Positions 7,093-15,540 of a DNA stretch of 64,000 bases are shown here, piece by piece (position 1 is the first letter of the stretch; every line of letters begins with the position of its first letter). This DNA comes from Streptomyces stelliscabiei (GTDB lineage: Bacteria > Actinomycetota > Actinomycetes > Streptomycetales > Streptomycetaceae), in the NCBI RefSeq assembly GCF_014873495.1, contig NZ_JADBGF010000001.1, positions 7,626,001 through 7,690,000 of the forward strand, in the 5' to 3' direction. Under the pieces are notes generated by a model. It was not told the DNA's origin and made no database searches. It saw only the letters and a program-made list of their open reading frames with translations. The position numbers and the translations under genes were made by a program.

Positions 7093-8616
7093 GTGACCAA
7101 CAGCAGCGACCGGAGTCAGGCAGTGGGCGTCAAGACATACGAAGTGCGTACTTATGGATGTCAAATGAACGTCCACGACTCCGAACGCCTGTCCGGACTT
7201 CTGGAGGACGCCGGGTACGTCCGCGCACCCGAGGACGCCGGCGAGGGCAACGCCGACGTCGTCGTCTTCAACACCTGCGCCGTACGGGAGAACGCCGACA
7301 ACCGTCTCTACGGCAACCTCGGCCGCCTCGCCCCGATGAAGACCGCCCGCCCCGGTATGCAGATCGCCGTCGGCGGGTGTCTGGCCCAGAAGGACCGGGA
7401 CACCATCGTCAAGAAGGCGCCCTGGGTGGACGTCGTCTTCGGCACGCACAACATCGGCAAGCTCCCCGTCCTGCTGGAGCGCGCCCGCGTCCAGGACGAG
7501 GCACAGGTCGAGATCGCCGAATCCCTGGAGGCCTTCCCCTCCACGCTGCCGACCCGCCGCGAGAGCGCCTACGCCGCCTGGGTCTCCATCTCCGTCGGCT
7601 GCAACAACACCTGCACGTTCTGCATCGTCCCGGCCCTGCGCGGCAAGGAGAAGGACCGCCGTACCGGCGACATCCTCGCCGAGATCGAGGCCCTGGTCGG
7701 CGAGGGCGTCTCCGAGATCACCCTGCTCGGCCAGAACGTGAACGCGTACGGCTCCGACATCGGCGACCGCGAGGCGTTCAGCAAACTGCTGCGGGCCTGC
7801 GGAAAGATCGACGGCCTGGAACGTGTCCGGTTCACCTCGCCCCACCCCCGTGACTTCACCGACGACGTGATCGCCGCGATGGCCGAGACGCCGAACGTGA
7901 TGCCGCAGCTGCACATGCCGCTCCAGTCCGGCTCGGACACGATTCTCAAGGCCATGCGCCGCTCGTACCGCCAGGAGCGCTACCTCGGGATCATCGAGAA
8001 GGTCCGCGCCTCCATCCCGCACGCGGCCATCACCACCGACATCATCGTGGGCTTCCCCGGCGAGACCGAGGAGGACTTCGAGCAGACGATGCACGTGGTG
8101 CGTGAGGCCCGCTTCACCCAGGCCTTCACCTTCCAGTACTCCAAGCGCCCCGGCACGCCCGCCGCCACGATGGAGAACCAGATCCCCAAGCAGGTCGTGC
8201 AGGCCCGCTACGAGCGCCTCGTCGCCCTCCAGGAGGAGATCTCCTGGGACGAGAACAAGAAGCAGGTCGGCCGCACCCTGGAACTGATGGTCGCCGAGGG
8301 CGAGGGCCGCAAGGACGGCGCCACCCACCGCCTCTCCGGCCGCGCCGCCGACAACCGCCTGGTCCACTTCACCAAGCCGGACCAGGAGGTCCGCCCCGGT
8401 GACGTCGTGACCGTGGAGATCACCTACGCCGCCCCGCACCACCTGCTCGCCGAGGGCGCCGTCCTCGACGTGCGCCGCACGCGGGCGGGCGACGCCTGGG
8501 AGAAGCGGAACTCCGCGCCCGCGCAGACGCCGGCGGGTGTGCTGCTGGGGCTGCCGAAGATCGGGGTGCCGGAGCCCCTGCCCGTGGCGGCCACGGGCGG
8601 GTGCGGCAGCCACTGA
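7093..8616 (+). CDS. miaB: tRNA-2-methylthio-N6-dimethylallyladenosine synthase MiaB
   Basis: MiaB is a radical-SAM methylthiotransferase that converts i6A37 to ms2i6A37 in tRNAs reading UNN codons. The 507-residue protein has the N-terminal UPF0004 domain (YGCQMNVHDSERL with the first cluster Cys at about residue 23; VFNTCAVRENA; GGCLAQ). The radical-SAM cluster motif CNNTCTFC lies at about residues 170-177, followed by the C-terminal TRAM domain (about 380-445). A Pro/Ala-rich tail of about 50 residues is extra. MiaA, which makes its substrate, is encoded about 1.75 kb downstream. Confidence 0.97.
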   Translation: MTNSSDRSQAVGVKTYEVRTYGCQMNVHDSERLSGLLEDAGYVRAPEDAGEGNADVVVFNTCAVRENADNRLYGNLGRLAPMKTARPGMQIAVGGCLAQKDRDTIVKKAPWVDVVFGTHNIGKLPVLLERARVQDEAQVEIAESLEAFPSTLPTRRESAYAAWVSISVGCNNTCTFCIVPALRGKEKDRRTGDILAEIEALVGEGVSEITLLGQNVNAYGSDIGDREAFSKLLRACGKIDGLERVRFTSPHPRDFTDDVIAAMAETPNVMPQLHMPLQSGSDTILKAMRRSYRQERYLGIIEKVRASIPHAAITTDIIVGFPGETEEDFEQTMHVVREARFTQAFTFQYSKRPGTPAATMENQIPKQVVQARYERLVALQEEISWDENKKQVGRTLELMVAEGEGRKDGATHRLSGRAADNRLVHFTKPDQEVRPGDVVTVEITYAAPHHLLAEGAVLDVRRTRAGDAWEKRNSAPAQTPAGVLLGLPKIGVPEPLPVAATGGCGSH

Positions 8617-8749
8617 GCGGCCTCAGGTCCGAGGCTCCGTGGACGACCCGTAGGCGCCGGGTTCTGCCGCACCCCGCACCCCCCGGGCGGCGCGGCTGTC
8701 CCCGTCCCGTCGGGGCGACACGGCTGCCCCCCACGCCCGTCACGGAAGT

Positions 8750-8755
8750 TACCCT
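8750..8755 (+). promoter_or_regulatory. -10 element (TACCCT) of the LigB-like gene
   Basis: TACCCT ends 7 nt before ATG 8763 with no ribosome binding site between, consistent with leaderless expression. Confidence 0.45.
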
Positions 8756-8762
8756 GCGGATC

Positions 8763-9467
8763 ATGCTTGTAGCCGCTGCCGTGTGCCCCTGCCCCCCGCT
8801 GCTCGTGCCGGACGTCGCCGCGGGAGCCGCTCCCGAGCTGGACCCCGCGCGGGACGCCTGTGCGGACGCGCTCGGGGTGCTCGCCGCCGCTCGGCCCGAC
8901 CGGCTGGTCGTCGTGGGCCCCGGCGGGCGGGACGCGTCGTATCCGGAAGGGGCGCGCGGCTCCTTCCGGGGCTTCGGCGTGGATCTGGACGTCCGGCTGG
9001 GACGCGGGACGGCGGACTCGCCGGCCGAGCTGCCCGCCTCCCTCGCCGTGGCCGCCTGGCTGCTCCACCGCACCGGCTGGGCCGAGGCTCCCGTGGAAGG
9101 GCTCGGCGTGGCGGAACCGCTCCCGGCCGAGCGGTGTGTCCGGGCCGGCCGGGACATCGCCGGGACGGCCGGGCGGGTGGCCCTGCTGGTGATGGGCGAC
9201 GGCAGTGCGTGCCGGACGCTGAAGGCTCCGGGATACCTGGACGAGCGTGCGGCCGGCTTCGACGCGGAGATCGCCCGTGCGCTCGGCGCCGCCGACATCG
9301 CGGCCCTCCGGGCGCTGGACGCCGGTCTCGCGCGCGAGCTGATGGTCTCCGGCCGCGCCCCCTGGCAGATCCTGGCCGGAGCCGCAGAGAACGCGGATCT
9401 GGGCGGCAGCCTGCTGTACGACGACGCGCCGTACGGGGTGGGCTACCTGGTGGCGGCCTGGTCGTAG
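8763..9467 (+). CDS. Class III extradiol dioxygenase (LigB)-like protein
   Basis: The 234-residue protein resembles the LigB-like catalytic fold of class III extradiol ring-cleavage dioxygenases. It shows the characteristic N-terminus MLVAAAVCPCPPLLVPDV, then LVVVGPGG (about residues 46-53), and near the C-terminus GRAPWQILAGAAEN followed by DDAPYGVGYLVAAWS. The usual catalytic His residues are replaced or hard to place: Cys-Pro stands where His-Pro is expected near residue 9. Catalysis is therefore doubtful. The start is ATG 8763, not the longer upstream frame. It sits between miaB and miaA, as in other Streptomyces, but no tRNA role is known. Confidence 0.7.
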   Translation: MLVAAAVCPCPPLLVPDVAAGAAPELDPARDACADALGVLAAARPDRLVVVGPGGRDASYPEGARGSFRGFGVDLDVRLGRGTADSPAELPASLAVAAWLLHRTGWAEAPVEGLGVAEPLPAERCVRAGRDIAGTAGRVALLVMGDGSACRTLKAPGYLDERAAGFDAEIARALGAADIAALRALDAGLARELMVSGRAPWQILAGAAENADLGGSLLYDDAPYGVGYLVAAWS

Positions 9468-9478
9468 GCCGGACACGG

Positions 9479-9516
9479 CGGACGGCCGGGAGCGCGAGGC
9501 ACTCCGCGGCCGTCCG
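9479..9516. terminator. Bidirectional terminator between convergent genes
   Basis: Nine-bp arms (CGGACGGCC and GGCCGTCCG) with a 20-nt spacer lie between the stops of the LigB-like gene and the convergent antitoxin-like gene. Confidence 0.6.
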
Positions 9517-9531
9517 ACGATGTGACGGTGT

Positions 9532-9885
9532 TCAGGAAGCCGGTGGCGGTGGTGTGGCGCCGCCGCCCGGAGGCGGGGGCGTGGGGCCTCTGCCCGCGGG
9601 CGGGGTGGTGGGGCCTCTGCCCGCGGGCGGGGTGGTGTGCCCCCCGCCCGTCGGCGAGGACGTCCGGTCGCCGTCCTCGTGGTGCGCGAGTCGCTCCATG
9701 GCGTGCTTCGCCTTGCCCGTGCCCGACTGGATCCGGCCGCTGTACTTGCCCTTGGTCTTCTTGTCGACCGTGTGCGCGGCCTTGTCGAGACCGTGATGGA
9801 TCTTGTCCTCGTGCTTCTGTGCGAGGTGCGAGACCTTGTCCTTGGCCGGGGAGAGTTTGGATTTCAAGTTATCCAGCAGACCCAT
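9532..9885 (-). CDS. Small Lys-rich protein of the MT0933 antitoxin-like family
   Basis: The 117-residue basic protein begins MGLLDNLKSKLSPAKDKVS. Its amphipathic N-terminal half (about residues 1-65, rich in Lys, His and Asp/Glu) matches the family named after mycobacterial MT0933 (Rv0909-like antitoxin). The C-terminal 45 residues are a Pro/Gly/Thr-rich tail built from the repeat TTPPAGRGP, encoded by two identical 27-bp copies at 9583-9636. No toxin gene is adjacent, so the antitoxin label should not be taken as function. Confidence 0.7.
   Translation of the reverse strand: MGLLDNLKSKLSPAKDKVSHLAQKHEDKIHHGLDKAAHTVDKKTKGKYSGRIQSGTGKAKHAMERLAHHEDGDRTSSPTGGGHTTPPAGRGPTTPPAGRGPTPPPPGGGATPPPPAS
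9583..9636. repeat. Two identical 27-bp tandem copies
   Basis: Positions 9583-9609 and 9610-9636 are identical and in frame with the minus-strand small protein. Each encodes nine residues of its Pro-rich tail. Copy number could vary between strains by slippage. Confidence 0.85.
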
Positions 9886-9909
9886 GGTTCACCTTTCCGC
9901 GCGGGGCAG

Positions 9910-10185
9910 TCATGTGCGGGCGCCCTCGCCGGCCTCGTTGTCGGCCGCCTGGTCGGCGGTCTGCTGCTTGGGGATCTCCACGTCGTCCGCCGCCTCGACG
10001 GTTTCCGCCTCCTGCTCGACGGACTCGTCCGCGGTCGCGGCCTCCGCCTCGGGCTGGACGGCCTCGGTGGATCCCTTCGCCTCGTCCGACTTCTCCGCCT
10101 CGGTCTCGGTGCTCGGCGCGGATGCCGTCACGACGGCCTCGTCCGCGTCCTTCGCCTTGCGCCGGAACAGTGAGAAAACGCCCAT
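9910..10185 (-). CDS. Small acidic protein of unknown function
   Basis: I do not recognise a named family. From ATG 10185, preceded by GAGG, it encodes 91 residues: a short basic N-terminus (MGVFSLFRRKAKDADEA), then a long Glu/Ala/Asp/Thr-rich, probably disordered, middle. The C-terminal block DVEIPKQQTADQAADNEAGEGART looks less random and may be the conserved part. The frame is open further upstream to 10242, but that extension reads as leader. It lies between the antitoxin-like gene and the divergent miaA. The function cannot be inferred. Confidence 0.6.
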   Translation of the reverse strand: MGVFSLFRRKAKDADEAVVTASAPSTETEAEKSDEAKGSTEAVQPEAEAATADESVEQEAETVEAADDVEIPKQQTADQAADNEAGEGART

Positions 10186-10366
10186 CTCAACCTCAATGCT
10201 AATCATGCGGGCTAATTCCCGCGCTTTCCCGGAGCGTCCCATTGCGTCATCCGGGCCGCCGGAACTCGCCTCCGGCGCTTCGAACTCGCAACACGCAACG
10301 ACCCCGGCTGCCTCGCGTCACGTAGCTCGTTCGAGAAGAGGGGCCGACATTTGCGAGACTGGGGCG

Positions 10367-11305
10367 GTGAGTAGCGCAGTTCCCCCTTCGCGGGTCATCG
10401 CCGTCGTCGGACCGACCGCGGCCGGAAAGTCCGATCTGGGCGTCTTCCTCGCCCAGCGCCTCGGCGGCGAGGTCGTCAACGCCGATTCCATGCAGCTCTA
10501 CCGGGGGATGGACATCGGCACCGCCAAGCTGACCCCGCAGGAGCGCGACGGCGTCCCGCACCACCTCCTGGACATCTGGGACGTCACGGCCGCCGCCAGC
10601 GTCGCCGAGTACCAGCGCCTCGCCCGCGCCCGCATCGACGCCCTCCTCGCCGAGGGCCGCTGGCCGATCCTCGTGGGCGGCTCCGGGTTGTACGTCAGGG
10701 GGGCCGTCGACCACCTGGAGTTCCCCGGCACCGACCCCGAGGTCCGGGCCCGTCTGGAGGAGGAGCTGGCCCTGCGCGGGTCCGGCGCGCTGCACGCCCG
10801 GTTGGCCGCCGCCGACCCCGAGGCCGCCCAGGCGATCCTGCCGAGCAACGGCCGCCGGATCGTGCGCGCCCTCGAAGTGATCGAGATCACCGGAAAGCCG
10901 TTCACGGCGAATCTCCCGGGCCATGACTCGGTCTACGACACCGTCCAGATCGGTGTCGACGTGGCGCGTCCCGAACTCGACGAGCGCATCGCCCGCCGTG
11001 TCGACCGCATGTGGGACGCCGGTCTGGTCGAGGAAGTGCGCGCTCTGGAGGCGCGGGGGTTGCGCGAGGGGCGCACCGCGTCGCGTGCGCTCGGCTACCA
11101 GCAGGTCCTCGCGGCGTTGGCCGGGCAGTGCACCATGGACGAGGCGCGAGCCGAGACCGTGCGTGCCACCAAGCGCTTCGCGCGCCGTCAGGATTCATGG
11201 TTCAGACGCGACCCGCGGGTGCACTGGCTCAAGGGGGGCCTCGCCGACCTGACGGAACTCCCGCAGCTCGCACTGGCGTTGATCGAACGACCGGTCACAG
11301 CCTGA
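10367..11305 (+). CDS. miaA: tRNA dimethylallyltransferase MiaA
   Basis: MiaA transfers a dimethylallyl group from DMAPP to N6 of A37 in tRNAs, the step before MiaB. The 312-residue protein has P-loop GPTAAGKS at residues 15-22, the substrate motif NADSMQLYRGMDIGTAK (about 39-55), GGSGLYVRG (about 103-111), and the tRNA-binding region ending in ATKRFARRQDSWFRRD. GTG 10367 is chosen because the conserved protein begins there; the frame upstream is unrelated low-complexity sequence. GAGACT lies 6 nt before the start and may be a weak -10 element. Confidence 0.97.
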   Translation: MSSAVPPSRVIAVVGPTAAGKSDLGVFLAQRLGGEVVNADSMQLYRGMDIGTAKLTPQERDGVPHHLLDIWDVTAAASVAEYQRLARARIDALLAEGRWPILVGGSGLYVRGAVDHLEFPGTDPEVRARLEEELALRGSGALHARLAAADPEAAQAILPSNGRRIVRALEVIEITGKPFTANLPGHDSVYDTVQIGVDVARPELDERIARRVDRMWDAGLVEEVRALEARGLREGRTASRALGYQQVLAALAGQCTMDEARAETVRATKRFARRQDSWFRRDPRVHWLKGGLADLTELPQLALALIERPVTA

Positions 11306-11407
11306 TCACGTCATGGCATCGGGTCGCCCCGGCGGTCATCCCGGCCTCCGGGGGCGTGCCATCATCGAGCTTCGATCGACCAAGTGGAGTCCGAGTTGGG
11401 AGGGCGC

Positions 11408-11938
11408 GTGGCGATGGAGGCCGGCCCTCGCGACACCGCACAAGGCGCGGAGCACGACGCCGCGGAGGACGCGGATCAGCTGGTTACCGAGGGGTACGCA
11501 CTGGATCCCGACGACGACCCGCTGAGCCCCGACGGTCCCGACGACCAGACTCCCGGTGGTGTGAGCGACGACGGACCGGAACCGGACGAGATGACCGGGC
11601 CGGAGGTCGAGGTCGAGCTGCGCCCCCAGCGCAGGCTCCGGCTCTGGCAGCTCGCGCCCATCGTGGGTCTCGCCGCGGTCGGCTCCCTGATGTTCGCCTT
11701 CCCGCTCGCCTTCGAGTTCGGTGACGGCGGCGCCGTCGTCGCCATGCTCGGCCTGCTGATCTGTGCCACCGCGGCCGGCTGGGGCATGATGGCCGCCCGC
11801 CGCGTCGGTTACACGTGGCCCGGACTGCCCGCACGCGGCTCCGGCCGCCGCCCGGACTGGCGGATGGCCCTGCTCTACCTCCTGATCGTGGCCGCCGTCG
11901 TGGTCCTGGCCGTGTGGCGGGTGGCGCGGCTCCGCTAG
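11408..11938 (+). CDS. Three-span membrane protein with acidic N-terminus, unknown function
   Basis: The 176-residue protein has a disordered acidic N-terminal half (about residues 1-75, rich in Asp, Pro and Glu). Three hydrophobic spans follow at about 86-109, 112-135 and 150-172. GTG 11408 has GGGAGGG 4-5 nt upstream; ATG 11414 is an alternative. I do not recognise the family. It follows miaA by about 100 bp and precedes dapF, and this position is typical of Streptomyces. Confidence 0.7.
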   Translation: MAMEAGPRDTAQGAEHDAAEDADQLVTEGYALDPDDDPLSPDGPDDQTPGGVSDDGPEPDEMTGPEVEVELRPQRRLRLWQLAPIVGLAAVGSLMFAFPLAFEFGDGGAVVAMLGLLICATAAGWGMMAARRVGYTWPGLPARGSGRRPDWRMALLYLLIVAAVVVLAVWRVARLR

Positions 11939-12081
11939 CGCGTGCGCGAAAGTCCCGTGCGCTGTCCGGTGACGGACGCGCCGCCGTGACACACGCACCG
12001 CTCCGTCGCGCGAGCACCGGCCGCCCGCGCTCCGCGCAGGCCCCCTCGTCCTGCGTCGCTCATAGCGCCACCGTGCTCCCG

Positions 12082-12087
12082 TACGAT
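12082..12087 (+). promoter_or_regulatory. -10 element (TACGAT) of dapF
   Basis: TACGAT is followed after 6 nt by ATG 12094. GAGGA between them is too close to serve as a Shine-Dalgarno sequence, so a leaderless dapF mRNA is likely. Confidence 0.55.
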
Positions 12088-12093
12088 CGAGGA

Positions 12094-12963
12094 ATGAGCA
12101 CGCGGATCGCCTTCCTCAAGGGGCACGGGACCGAGAACGACTTCGTGATCGTCCCGGATCCCGAGAACGCCATCGATCTCTCCCCGGCCGCCGTCGCAGC
12201 CCTCTGCGACCGCCGCGCGGGCATCGGGGGCGACGGCGTGCTGCACGTCGTACGGTCCGCCGCGCACCCCGAGGCCAAGGATCTGGCGGCCGACGCCGAG
12301 TGGTTCATGGACTACCGCAACGGCGACGGGTCCATCGCCGAGATGTGCGGGAACGGCGTCCGCGTCTTCGCCCGCTACCTCCTGCACGCCGGTCATGTCA
12401 CCGAGGGCGAACTCACCGTCGCCACGCGCGGGGGCGTGAAGAAGGTCCACATCGACAAGGACGGTGACGTCACGGTCGGCATGGGCGGCGCGCGCCTCCC
12501 GGAGGGCGACGTCACGGTGAGCGTCGGCGAGCACAGCTGGCCCGCGCGCCACGTGAACATGGGCAACCCGCACGCGGTCGCCTTCGTGGACGACCTCGCG
12601 CAGGCGGGCGACCTGCTCTCCCCGCCGCCCTTCAGCCCCGCCTCGGCCTACCCCGACGGCGTCAACGTCGAGTTCGTCGTCGACCGGGGCCCCCGGCACG
12701 TGGCGATGCGCGTCCACGAGCGTGGCTCCGGCGAGACGCGCTCCTGCGGCACCGGCGCGTGCGCCGTCGCCGTGGCCGCCGCCCGCAGGGACGGGGCGGA
12801 CCCCGCCGTCACCGGCGCCCCGGCGACCTACACCGTCGACGTGCCCGGCGGCACGCTGGTGATCACCGAACGACCCGACGGGGAGATCGAGATGACCGGG
12901 CCCGCGGTGATCGTCGCCGAGGGCGAGATCGATGCCAAGTGGCTGGAAACAGTGGCGCGTTGA
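12094..12963 (+). CDS. dapF: Diaminopimelate epimerase DapF
   Basis: DapF interconverts LL- and meso-diaminopimelate in lysine and peptidoglycan precursor synthesis (Streptomyces walls use the LL form). The 289-residue protein has the two catalytic cysteines of the racemase pair: Cys85 in EMCGNGVRVFARYL and Cys218 in SCGTGACAVA. N-terminal FLKGHGTENDFV (residues 7-18) and RNGDGS are typical of the family. It starts at ATG 12094 and appears to be monocistronic. Confidence 0.97.
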   Translation: MSTRIAFLKGHGTENDFVIVPDPENAIDLSPAAVAALCDRRAGIGGDGVLHVVRSAAHPEAKDLAADAEWFMDYRNGDGSIAEMCGNGVRVFARYLLHAGHVTEGELTVATRGGVKKVHIDKDGDVTVGMGGARLPEGDVTVSVGEHSWPARHVNMGNPHAVAFVDDLAQAGDLLSPPPFSPASAYPDGVNVEFVVDRGPRHVAMRVHERGSGETRSCGTGACAVAVAAARRDGADPAVTGAPATYTVDVPGGTLVITERPDGEIEMTGPAVIVAEGEIDAKWLETVAR

Positions 12964-13261
12964 GGTGTGGTAGGGCTTGAATCGGCGGCGTCCGGAGGGT
13001 GGACGTCGTCAACATCCAAGCCCGCCGTGCGTCCAGAGGTGCGAATCCATGGTGCACTCCGGGTGGGGTGGCTCGAAACCGCAAACCGTGGAGTCTTCCC
13101 TCTAATGGGTGATCCGTTTCACGCTCGGCGAGAGGCGGTCGGACGGGCGTGATGGGCTCGGTAGCATCAAGCACCGGCACGGACGGGGGAACGACACGAT
13201 CCCCTGAGCCGCCGCACGCCATGGGGCACCCGTCCGCCGGTCCACGCAGCCGGAGGTGCCC

Positions 13262-15415
13262 ATGAGCGCGGAGGCCACGAACCCCGCCGTATCGCCCGCC
13301 CCTGCGCCGCCACCAGCGCACCGCAGGAAGGGCCGACCTCGTATCGACCTGCGCCGTCTGGGCCGCGCCGCACTCCTGGGCCCGACGACACGCGACCGGT
13401 TGCCCGACGCGATCGGCCATGTCGCCGACGCGCACCGCGCCCACCACCCCGACGCCGACCTCGAACCGCTGCGCCGGGCGTACGTCCTCGCCGAGTCCTC
13501 GCACCGCGGTCAGATGCGCAAGAGCGGTGAGCCGTACATCACCCACCCCCTCGCCGTGACCCTGATCCTCGCCGAACTGGGCGCGGAGACCACGACCCTG
13601 ACGGCCTCTCTGCTCCACGACACCGTCGAGGACACGGATGTGACCCTCGATCAGGTGCGCGAGGAGTTCGGCGAGGAGGTGCGGTACATCGTCGACGGCG
13701 TCACCAAGCTGGAGAAGGTGGACTACGGAGCCGCCGCCGAGCCCGAGACCTTCCGCAAGATGCTCGTCGCCACCGGCAACGACGTCCGGGTGATGTCGAT
13801 CAAACTCGCCGACCGGCTGCACAACATGCGCACCCTCGGCGTGATGCGCCCCGAGAAGCAGGAACGCATCGCCAAGGTCACCAAGGACGTCCTGATCCCG
13901 CTCGCCGAACGGCTCGGCGTCCAGGCGCTCAAGACCGAGCTGGAGGACCTCGTCTTCGCGATCCTCCACCCCGAGGAGTACGCGCACACCCGCGAACTCA
14001 TCACGGAGAACGCGGCGCGCGAGAGCGACCCGCTCGCGGAGATCTCCGACGAGGTGCGCGGGGTCCTGCGCGAGGCCGGTATCCAGGCCGAAGTGCTCAT
14101 AAGGCCACGCCACTTCGTCTCACTGCACCGGGTCTCGCGAAAGCGCGGACAGCTGCGCGGCTCCGACTTCGGCCGGCTCCTGGTCCTCGTCAACGAGGAC
14201 GCCGACTGCTACGCGGTCCTCGGCGAACTGCACACCTGTCTGACGCCCGTGGTCTCGGAGTTCAAGGACTTCATCGCCGTACCGAAGTTCAACCTCTACC
14301 AGTCGCTGCACACCGCCGTCGCCCGCGCCGACGGCCAGGTCGCCGAAGTCCTCATCCGCACCCATCAGATGCACAAGGTCGCCGAGGCCGGCGTCATCGC
14401 GCTGGGCAATCCCTACGCCGCTCCCGCGGAGGAGCAGACCGACGGGGAGGGCGAGCGCATCGACCCCACCCGCCCCGGCTGGCTCTCCCGGCTCCTCGAC
14501 TGGCAGGAGGCGGCACCGGACGCGGACATGTTCTGGTCCACCCTGCGCGAGGACCTCGCCCAGGACCGCGAGATCACCGTCTTCCGGCCCGACGGGGGCA
14601 CGTTGGGGCTCCCCGAGGGCGCCAGTTGCGTGGACGCGGCGTACGCGCAGTACGGCGAGGACGCGCACGCCTGCATCGGCGCCCGCGTCAACGGCCGCCT
14701 GGTGCGACTGAGCACGGTCCTGAAGGACGGCGACACCGTCCAGCTCCTCATGGGCCAGGACCCGGCCTCCGAGCCCTCCAGGGAGTGGCTGGAGCACGCC
14801 CACACGCCCGGCGCGCGCATCGCCATCCAGCGCTGGCTCGCCACCCATCCCGCCCCCGCCACCGAGGAGGGGCATGAGGAGCGCGACGACGCGCGCAAGG
14901 ACGGGACACCCGCCCTGCGCCCCGCCATCGACGAGCCCGCCGCCACCTCCGACACCGTCGGTGCCGTGGTCGTCGTCGACAGGCCCGGGGCGACGGTACG
15001 TCTCGCCGGCTGCTGTACGCCCGTACCGCCCGACGAGGTCACCGGCTTCGCCGTCCGCGGGGGAGTGGTGACCGTGCACCGCGTCGCCTGCCCCGCCGTC
15101 ACGCGCATGAAGAACCTCGGGCGCCCGGAGATCGAGGTGCACTGGGGGGACACCACCGAGTTCCGGGTCACCCTCGTCGCCGAGTCCTTCCAGCGGCCCC
15201 ACCTGCTCGCCGACCTCACCGAGGCCATCGCCCTGGAGGGCGTCGCCATCGTCTCCGCCACCGTCGAGCCGCCGACCCAGCAGCGCGTCCGCCACACCTA
15301 CACGCTCCAACTCCCGGACGCCGCCCACCTCCCCGACCTGATGCGGGCCATGCGGAACGTACCCGGCGTGTACGACGTGGGCCGGGCCCAGCACCAGGCG
15401 GCGGCCGACCAGTGA
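13262..15415 (+). CDS. rshA: RelA/SpoT homologue (RSH), bifunctional-type (p)ppGpp enzyme RshA
   Basis: The 717-residue protein has the long RSH layout. The HD hydrolase domain (about residues 65-235) has the motif SLLHDTVEDT with H119-D120. A synthetase-like region (about 270-390), a TGS domain (about 435-500) and a C-terminal ACT domain (about 640-717) follow. ATG 13262 has GGAGG 5 nt upstream. The hydrolase half looks intact. The synthetase half departs from consensus: the expected DLxGxR becomes SDFGRLLV, and EVQIRT reads EVLIRT, although FKDFIAVPKFNLYQSLHT is preserved. This is the second RSH type of streptomycetes (RshA in S. coelicolor), separate from RelA. Confidence 0.9.
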   Translation: MSAEATNPAVSPAPAPPPAHRRKGRPRIDLRRLGRAALLGPTTRDRLPDAIGHVADAHRAHHPDADLEPLRRAYVLAESSHRGQMRKSGEPYITHPLAVTLILAELGAETTTLTASLLHDTVEDTDVTLDQVREEFGEEVRYIVDGVTKLEKVDYGAAAEPETFRKMLVATGNDVRVMSIKLADRLHNMRTLGVMRPEKQERIAKVTKDVLIPLAERLGVQALKTELEDLVFAILHPEEYAHTRELITENAARESDPLAEISDEVRGVLREAGIQAEVLIRPRHFVSLHRVSRKRGQLRGSDFGRLLVLVNEDADCYAVLGELHTCLTPVVSEFKDFIAVPKFNLYQSLHTAVARADGQVAEVLIRTHQMHKVAEAGVIALGNPYAAPAEEQTDGEGERIDPTRPGWLSRLLDWQEAAPDADMFWSTLREDLAQDREITVFRPDGGTLGLPEGASCVDAAYAQYGEDAHACIGARVNGRLVRLSTVLKDGDTVQLLMGQDPASEPSREWLEHAHTPGARIAIQRWLATHPAPATEEGHEERDDARKDGTPALRPAIDEPAATSDTVGAVVVVDRPGATVRLAGCCTPVPPDEVTGFAVRGGVVTVHRVACPAVTRMKNLGRPEIEVHWGDTTEFRVTLVAESFQRPHLLADLTEAIALEGVAIVSATVEPPTQQRVRHTYTLQLPDAAHLPDLMRAMRNVPGVYDVGRAQHQAAADQ

Positions 15416-15540
15416 CCACCGCGCGGGCAGGTTCCGACCCCCGAGAGTGAAGGCGGCCCGGCCGACGGCCGGCCGCTCGTTCGGGTGGGACCGCTGCGCG
15501 TCGGCCGCGCACGGTGCGGGCGCGCTGGTAGCGGTGGTCC

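Noticed and set aside
9532..9885. Toxin-antitoxin module
   Set aside because: Only an antitoxin-like family match is present; no neighbouring gene resembles a toxin, and the family is widespread in actinobacteria as single genes.
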